From Lysobacteraceae bacterium NML08-0793 (GTDB lineage: Bacteria; Pseudomonadota; Gammaproteobacteria; Xanthomonadales; Xanthomonadaceae), in NCBI GenBank assembly GCA_002798275.1, contig NWQR01000002.1, positions 558,001-622,000 of the forward strand: 64,000 bases of DNA, written 5' to 3'. Made by a program: the position numbers and the translations under genes. The notes beneath the pieces were generated by a model. The model searched no databases, was not told the DNA's origin, and worked only from the letters and a program-made list of their open reading frames with translations. Positions 63,786 to 64,000 of the stretch are shown in pieces. Every line of letters begins with the position of its first letter. Position 1 is the stretch's first letter.

Positions 63786-64000
63786 ATGTCACTTGCCCAA
63801 AGCTATCTGCCTGCCGCCATTGAAACCGCGCTGTACGAAAAATGGGAGGCCGCGGGCCTGTTCGCCCCGCGCGGCGACGGCGCGCCCTACACCATTTTGC
63901 TGCCGCCGCCGAATGTTACCGGCACCCTACATATGGGCCATGCCTTCCAGCACACGCTGATGGACGCGCTGGTGCGCTATCACCGCATGCGCGGCTTCCG
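63786..64000 (+). CDS. valS: Valyl-tRNA synthetase, N-terminal fragment
   Basis: The frame opens [20 protein letters not shown] and is still open when the window ends after about 71 codons. The class I synthetase segment [15 protein letters not shown] contains the HIGH motif as HMGH. ValRS charges tRNA-Val and edits misactivated Thr. The position after pepA and holC is the standard one. The rest lies beyond the window. Confidence 0.93.
   Translation, partial: MSLAQSYLPAAIETALYEKWEAAGLFAPRGDGAPYTILLPPPNVTGTLHMGHAFQHTLMDALVRYHRMRGF

Overview
The window comes from a gammaproteobacterium that looks like a member of the Lysobacteraceae (Xanthomonadaceae). Supporting signs are the order dsbC-xerD / lptG-lptF / pepA-holC-valS, the str-S10-spc supercluster, the 396-residue EF-Tu pair, the TonB-dependent receptor, and a GC content of about 60 percent. 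I cannot assign a genus from sequence alone.

Region 1 (1-8222, minus strand): the S10 and spc ribosomal protein operons from rpsJ to rplF, cut off before rplR, with a roughly 480 bp leader upstream of rpsJ. Region 2 (8223-22328, minus strand): a complete type I-F CRISPR-Cas system. It has 89 repeats and 88 spacers, a leader with a promoter and an IHF-type site, then cas6f, cas7f, cas5f, cas8f, a regulatory intergenic region, the cas2-cas3 fusion and cas1. It separates tufA from rpsJ, genes that are normally neighbours. Region 3 (22390-41638, minus strand): tufA, fusA, rpsG, rpsL; rpoC, rpoB; rplL, rplJ, rplA, rplK; nusG, secE; tRNA-Trp; tufB; and tRNA-Thr, -Gly and -Tyr. Region 4 (41673-46765): a putative cyanophycin-use locus made of an isoaspartyl peptidase, a lipoprotein cyanophycinase and a divergent TonB-dependent receptor. 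Region 5 (46786-64000): cell wall enzymes (dacC, rlpA, mltB), two glycosyltransferases, purL, dsbC, xerD, an RDD protein, lptG and lptF, pepA, holC, a DUF4893-like secreted protein, and the start of valS.

The most interesting part is the 400 bp between cas8f and cas2-3 (17610-18009). It holds two degenerate I-F repeats on the plus strand flanking a 19-nt spacer. The first 10 nt of that spacer are identical to a site next to a CC PAM, directly upstream of the -35 box of the predicted cas8f operon promoter (15 of 19 matches overall). This looks like a CreA/CreR-type guide that directs the Csy complex to its own promoter. The same promoter drives a leader RNA that begins with a strong hairpin and carries a 10-codon ORF with a nine-base perfect Shine-Dalgarno sequence and rare codons. 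That leader could be a CreT-like RNA or an attenuator. The guide's repeats have the widespread I-F stem, while the large array uses a stem with two compensatory base-pair swaps.

Together these features suggest a self-regulated I-F system that monitors its own effector complex and sits in one of the most highly expressed regions of the chromosome.
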